NCBI GenBank assembly: GCA_913064925.1
Contig: CAJYBN010000190.1
Location: 1 to 5,317 of the forward strand
Length of the DNA stretch: 5,317 bases
Reading direction: 5' to 3'
Source of the DNA: an uncultured Peptococcaceae bacterium
GTDB taxonomy: Bacteria; Bacillota; Desulfotomaculia; Desulfotomaculales; Desulfallaceae
The notes under the pieces are model-generated. The model was not told where the DNA came from. It searched no databases and saw only the letters and a program-made list of their open reading frames with translations. Positions 4,635-5,317 of this stretch are shown piece by piece (position 1 is the stretch's first letter; the number at the start of each line of letters is the position of its first letter). The position numbers and the translations under genes were made by a program.

Positions 4635-5317
4635 ATGCAAGATCTGGCAGGAGTTACAGTAGCTGTTATGGGGGGAGACGCCAGAGAACTTACGCTGGCC
4701 GAACACCTGGCGAGTATCGGTGCAACGGTTAAAACCCTGGGATTACCGGCGCAGGGTGAAAATATCGTTCACTGCCGGCAGCCGGAGCAGTGCCTGGACG
4801 GCGTGCAGGCCCTAATCCTACCTGTTCCTGGGGTAAACGAAAGCATGCAGCTTCACGCGGCTTATCTTACACAACCATTAACCTTAACCAGGGAAATGCT
4901 GTCTTTATTGCCGCGCGGTACGCCGGTTCTGGTGGGCATGGCCAGGAAGGCCTTGCGCGAGTTGGTTGCCGGGGCGCGCCTTGAGCTGGTGGAATTAATG
5001 CAAGTGGATGAAGTGGCCATTCTTAATTCCATTCCCTCCGCCGAAGGGGCGGTGCAAATAGCTATGGAAAAGCTGCCGGTGACCATTCACGGCAGTAAAG
5101 CCATGGTACTGGGCTTCGGGCGCACCGGGCAAACGCTAGCTCAATTGCTGGCTGCCATGCATGCCCGGACCTTCGTTGTTGCCCGCGATCCCGCCCAGCG
5201 CGCTAGAGCGGTTGCCATGGGATTGCATGCAATTGATTTCAACGAATTGAGCAACCACTTAAGCGATGTTAATGTAATCTTTAATACTATCCCCGCCCTT
5301 GTACTTACGAAAGATGT
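4635..5317 (+). CDS. dpaA: Dipicolinate synthase subunit A, 5' part; 3' end outside window
   Basis: With DpaB it forms dipicolinate synthase, which oxidises the DapA product to dipicolinic acid in the sporulation mother cell. The acid is then loaded into the spore core with calcium. The visible 227 codons are open to the right edge. Family members have about 300 residues, so roughly 70 are missing. Recognisable blocks are VAVMGGDARELTLAEHLAS (9-27), the NSIPSAEGA signature (131-139), a nucleotide-binding loop VLGFGRTG (158-165) starting a Rossmann domain, and NTIPALVL (217-224), all close to SpoVFA of Bacillus as I recall it. ATG 4635 has SD AGGAGGGG (4617-4624) ten bases upstream. A TTG at 4625 lies too close to that SD. 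In this neighbourhood dpaB, asd, dapG and dapA would be expected next, but they are out of view. Confidence 0.95.
   Translation, partial: MQDLAGVTVAVMGGDARELTLAEHLASIGATVKTLGLPAQGENIVHCRQPEQCLDGVQALILPVPGVNESMQLHAAYLTQPLTLTREMLSLLPRGTPVLVGMARKALRELVAGARLELVELMQVDEVAILNSIPSAEGAVQIAMEKLPVTIHGSKAMVLGFGRTGQTLAQLLAAMHARTFVVARDPAQRARAVAMGLHAIDFNELSNHLSDVNVIFNTIPALVLTKD

Noticed and set aside
1..5317. CRISPR arrays, tRNA or rRNA genes, insertion sequences
   Set aside because: No spaced repeat array, tRNA-like cloverleaf, rRNA segment, transposase or terminal inverted repeats were seen.

Overview
The window looks like chromosomal DNA from a Gram-positive, endospore-forming Firmicute. The best guess is a Peptococcaceae-type clostridium (Desulfotomaculum/Pelotomaculum group). 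This rests on gene content and order (M16 processing peptidase, dut, YlmC/YmxH-type sporulation protein, dapB, dpaA), purine-rich Shine-Dalgarno (SD) sites, U-tailed intrinsic terminators and mixed ATG/TTG starts. Every gene seen is on the + strand. The genus is inference, because no database was searched.

Layout. At 1-961 is the 3' part of an M16 zinc-peptidase gene, followed 27 bases later by dut (dUTPase, 989-1444). An intrinsic terminator folds over the dut stop codon. After a 94-base AT-rich gap with an inverted repeat and a -10-like box comes a two-gene unit: an unrecognised 113-residue membrane protein (1539-1880) and a YlmC/YmxH-family sporulation protein (1899-2168). It ends in a second terminator that overlaps the stop codon and has a GNRA loop. 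A TATAAT box then precedes a ClpP-fold serine protease of the SDH type (2238-3230) and a 61-residue basic protein of unknown function (3254-3439). A 300-base stretch without a conventional gene (3440-3739) carries TTGACA-type promoter candidates and a multi-hairpin leader. It ends in a strong hairpin between an AAAGGAGG SD and the TTG start of dapB (3740-4543). dapB is followed by sporulation-type promoter candidates and dpaA (4635 to the right edge, incomplete).

How the genes fit together. dapB and dpaA encode enzymes that compete for the product of DapA. DapB reduces it toward diaminopimelate and lysine in growing cells, while DpaA with DpaB makes dipicolinate in the sporulation mother cell. 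The sequence suggests separate control of the two: a vegetative-type promoter, long leader and unusual start for dapB, and sigma-E/sigma-K-like boxes directly upstream of dpaA. The most distinctive signal is the dapB start region, where a 44-base hairpin sits exactly between SD and start codon and also contains most of a 15-codon ORF that overlaps the dapB start.
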